From positions 59,398,909-59,462,908 of the forward strand of contig CM034547.1 in the NCBI GenBank assembly GCA_020055645.1: a stretch of DNA of 64,000 nucleotides. Reading direction: 5' to 3'. This stretch comes from Tomocerus qinae. Lineage: Eukaryota; Arthropoda; Collembola; Entomobryomorpha; Tomoceridae. The notes under the pieces are model-generated. The model saw nothing but the letters and a program-made list of their open reading frames with translations. It was not told where the DNA came from and did not search any database. Numbering within the stretch: position 1 is the stretch's first letter; each line of letters starts with the position of its first letter. The position numbers and the translations under genes were made by a program. Shown here piece after piece: positions 62,485 to 64,000 of this stretch.

Positions 62485-64000
62485 GTGAGTTCATCTGATT
62501 GCGAATTAAAGTAGAAAAGTACTGCAGTGGTTCGGATATTGAGGAATATGATAATATCATGTGGTTCGGTATAAGAACTCATGCTGCTCGATGCTCTAGT
62601 ATTCCCTTTTTTCCTTTGCTACAAAAGAAAAGAGTTGCGGTTGAATGACTATGCTTCAGTTGAACTCACTACGAAACAGTCAACACTAGCCACGGCAAAT
62701 GTAGTGTGCAAAAGTTTAGGAAAATAACTACTAGTAAAATAAGGAGCAAACCCTTTAGTTCCTTTTCCATGGATGGATGGATATGGATGGGCTATTATGG
62801 CCTTTGGCGGACAGGGAGTCTACCGATAACAGTAGAGAGAAAGGCAGGCTAAAGAGTCCTATGGTTGCAATTGTAACAAATTATTTTTCGTCATGTAAGA
62901 CCATAAGTTATATCCATAGAGGTACCTACGTCCTTTTACCATGTCCACATTCCTATGACATATGCCTACCCACCTTGCCCATGTACGAGGAAATACTTTG
63001 CTCTCCTTTTCCATGCTCGACTACTACAAACTTCATAGTGACTTGGCTTGGTTCGCTGCTTTCGGCTCTCTCATGTATTGCAGTTGGCATACATAGCCTA
63101 ATAAGTGTATTTACAGCCCAAAGTGTATTTAGGTGAAATGGGAGACGAGAGAGTGATATAGTACCGTTAAGTCAACTTACGCTACGGCACGCTCTCTGGC
63201 TACATGCTCTGCATACTATATTACTTACTACTACTACCCCCTGTACACTAGTATCTATAAGGTGTGTCCTCTACTAAATGAGAGATTAGAGTTCGAAAAC
63301 TTCCAATCCATGTATATTACACTGTATTTACTCTATCTATCTCTATCTAGGACTGGTTGGAGACCATAATGGTGTTTAGGATTGCAGTACACAGAAAAAA
63401 GTTCCCTCGACTACATACGTATGTAGGCACTAGACACAAGAATAACAATTTCTATTTAGTAGATAGAAAGTAAGAGAAAGTTATCCAACCAGGAAACCTA
63501 TCTATGCATGTACTTTAACTATATAGGGAGAGCTAAATACATATACCCTTTGGATTTGACTGTAAGTTATTGCTTTGGCTTCAGTACAATACAACCCGCC
63601 TGTATATACATATTAGCTATAAGTCACAAAGCAAGTGGTGTACAATACAATCTGCAATAATATCATAGTCGTCGGTTTTCTTTCATACTTTCTCTAACAG
63701 GAGTAAAGGAAATTCGAGGATTCTTTCTATTTCGCCGTATATGAAGGAGAAAGGTAAAAGCGAGAGTGTGAGCCAGTCGGGTGAGGAAGAAGGTTTGGTG
63801 CAGTGCAGGTGTGCCTGTTTTTCTAGCTGTGCACTGCACACACATATAGAGAGTCCTCCACTTCATTTCAGAACGTCCTTCCACTATTTATTCTATAATA
63901 TCACCATATAGTACTCCTGGAGAAACATACATACCTATACATGTATAATGTATACCTAGGCACATATAGTGTAAGTAATGCCAATGCCATGCCAGGGACG
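62485..64000. other. Right flank, no gene recognised
   Basis: If the exon at 62440-62484 is real, this is the start of its first intron. The 119-codon open frame at 62777-63136 begins in a GGAT repeat and shows no known domain. Nothing else recognisable. Confidence 0.4.

Noticed and set aside
62777..63136. 119-codon plus-strand frame near the right edge
   Set aside because: Starts within a GGAT simple repeat and shows no known domain. It could be an exon fragment but nothing supports it.

Overview
The window is AT-rich, intron-containing metazoan nuclear DNA, most likely arthropod. The calmodulin reads as the invariant animal protein, and the two SLC16 transporters have the long acidic cytosolic loop and DIFYSGS motif I associate with invertebrate members of that family. 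I could not fix the taxon further. All gene models below were assembled by hand from reading frame, splice-site sequence and intron phase. Each assembled coding sequence is a whole number of codons ending in a stop.

Layout: four genes are supported. (1) Plus strand, 3517-15204: an SLC16/monocarboxylate-transporter gene of 11 coding exons (946 aa). It has a remote 17-codon first exon and large 5' introns. (2) Plus strand, 26265-29420: a second SLC16 paralogue of 9 exons (774 aa) with mostly small introns, one of them GC-AG. (3) Minus strand, 32581-30292: a pinin (PNN) gene of 6 coding exons (459 aa), convergent with the second transporter. (4) Minus strand, 51833-42045: calmodulin (149 aa) in 4 coding exons. 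Its ATG is alone on the first coding exon and its last 8 codons plus stop are alone on a 29-nt exon 7.1 kb away. A possible first coding exon of a further plus-strand gene lies at 62440-62484.

The remainder is intron and intergenic DNA. One clear mobile element was found: a 249-bp non-autonomous, hAT-like element at 52447-52695 with an 8-bp target-site duplication, about 0.6 kb upstream of the calmodulin start codon. Simple repeats (TAG, GTAG, TAGA, TA, GA types) are concentrated in the calmodulin 3' flank and large intron at about 37-48 kb. A minisatellite lies at 52.9 kb.

Functionally, the two transporters are a dispersed tandem pair of probable proton-linked or related small-carboxylate carriers in the plasma membrane. 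Pinin is a nuclear splicing / exon-junction-associated protein and calmodulin is the general calcium sensor. I see no evidence that the four genes form one pathway. No operon, CRISPR, rRNA, tRNA or viral sequence was recognised, and I found no convincing undescribed system. The most unusual items are the MITE, the GC-AG intron, the isolated tiny coding exons and the divergent intron layout of the two paralogues.
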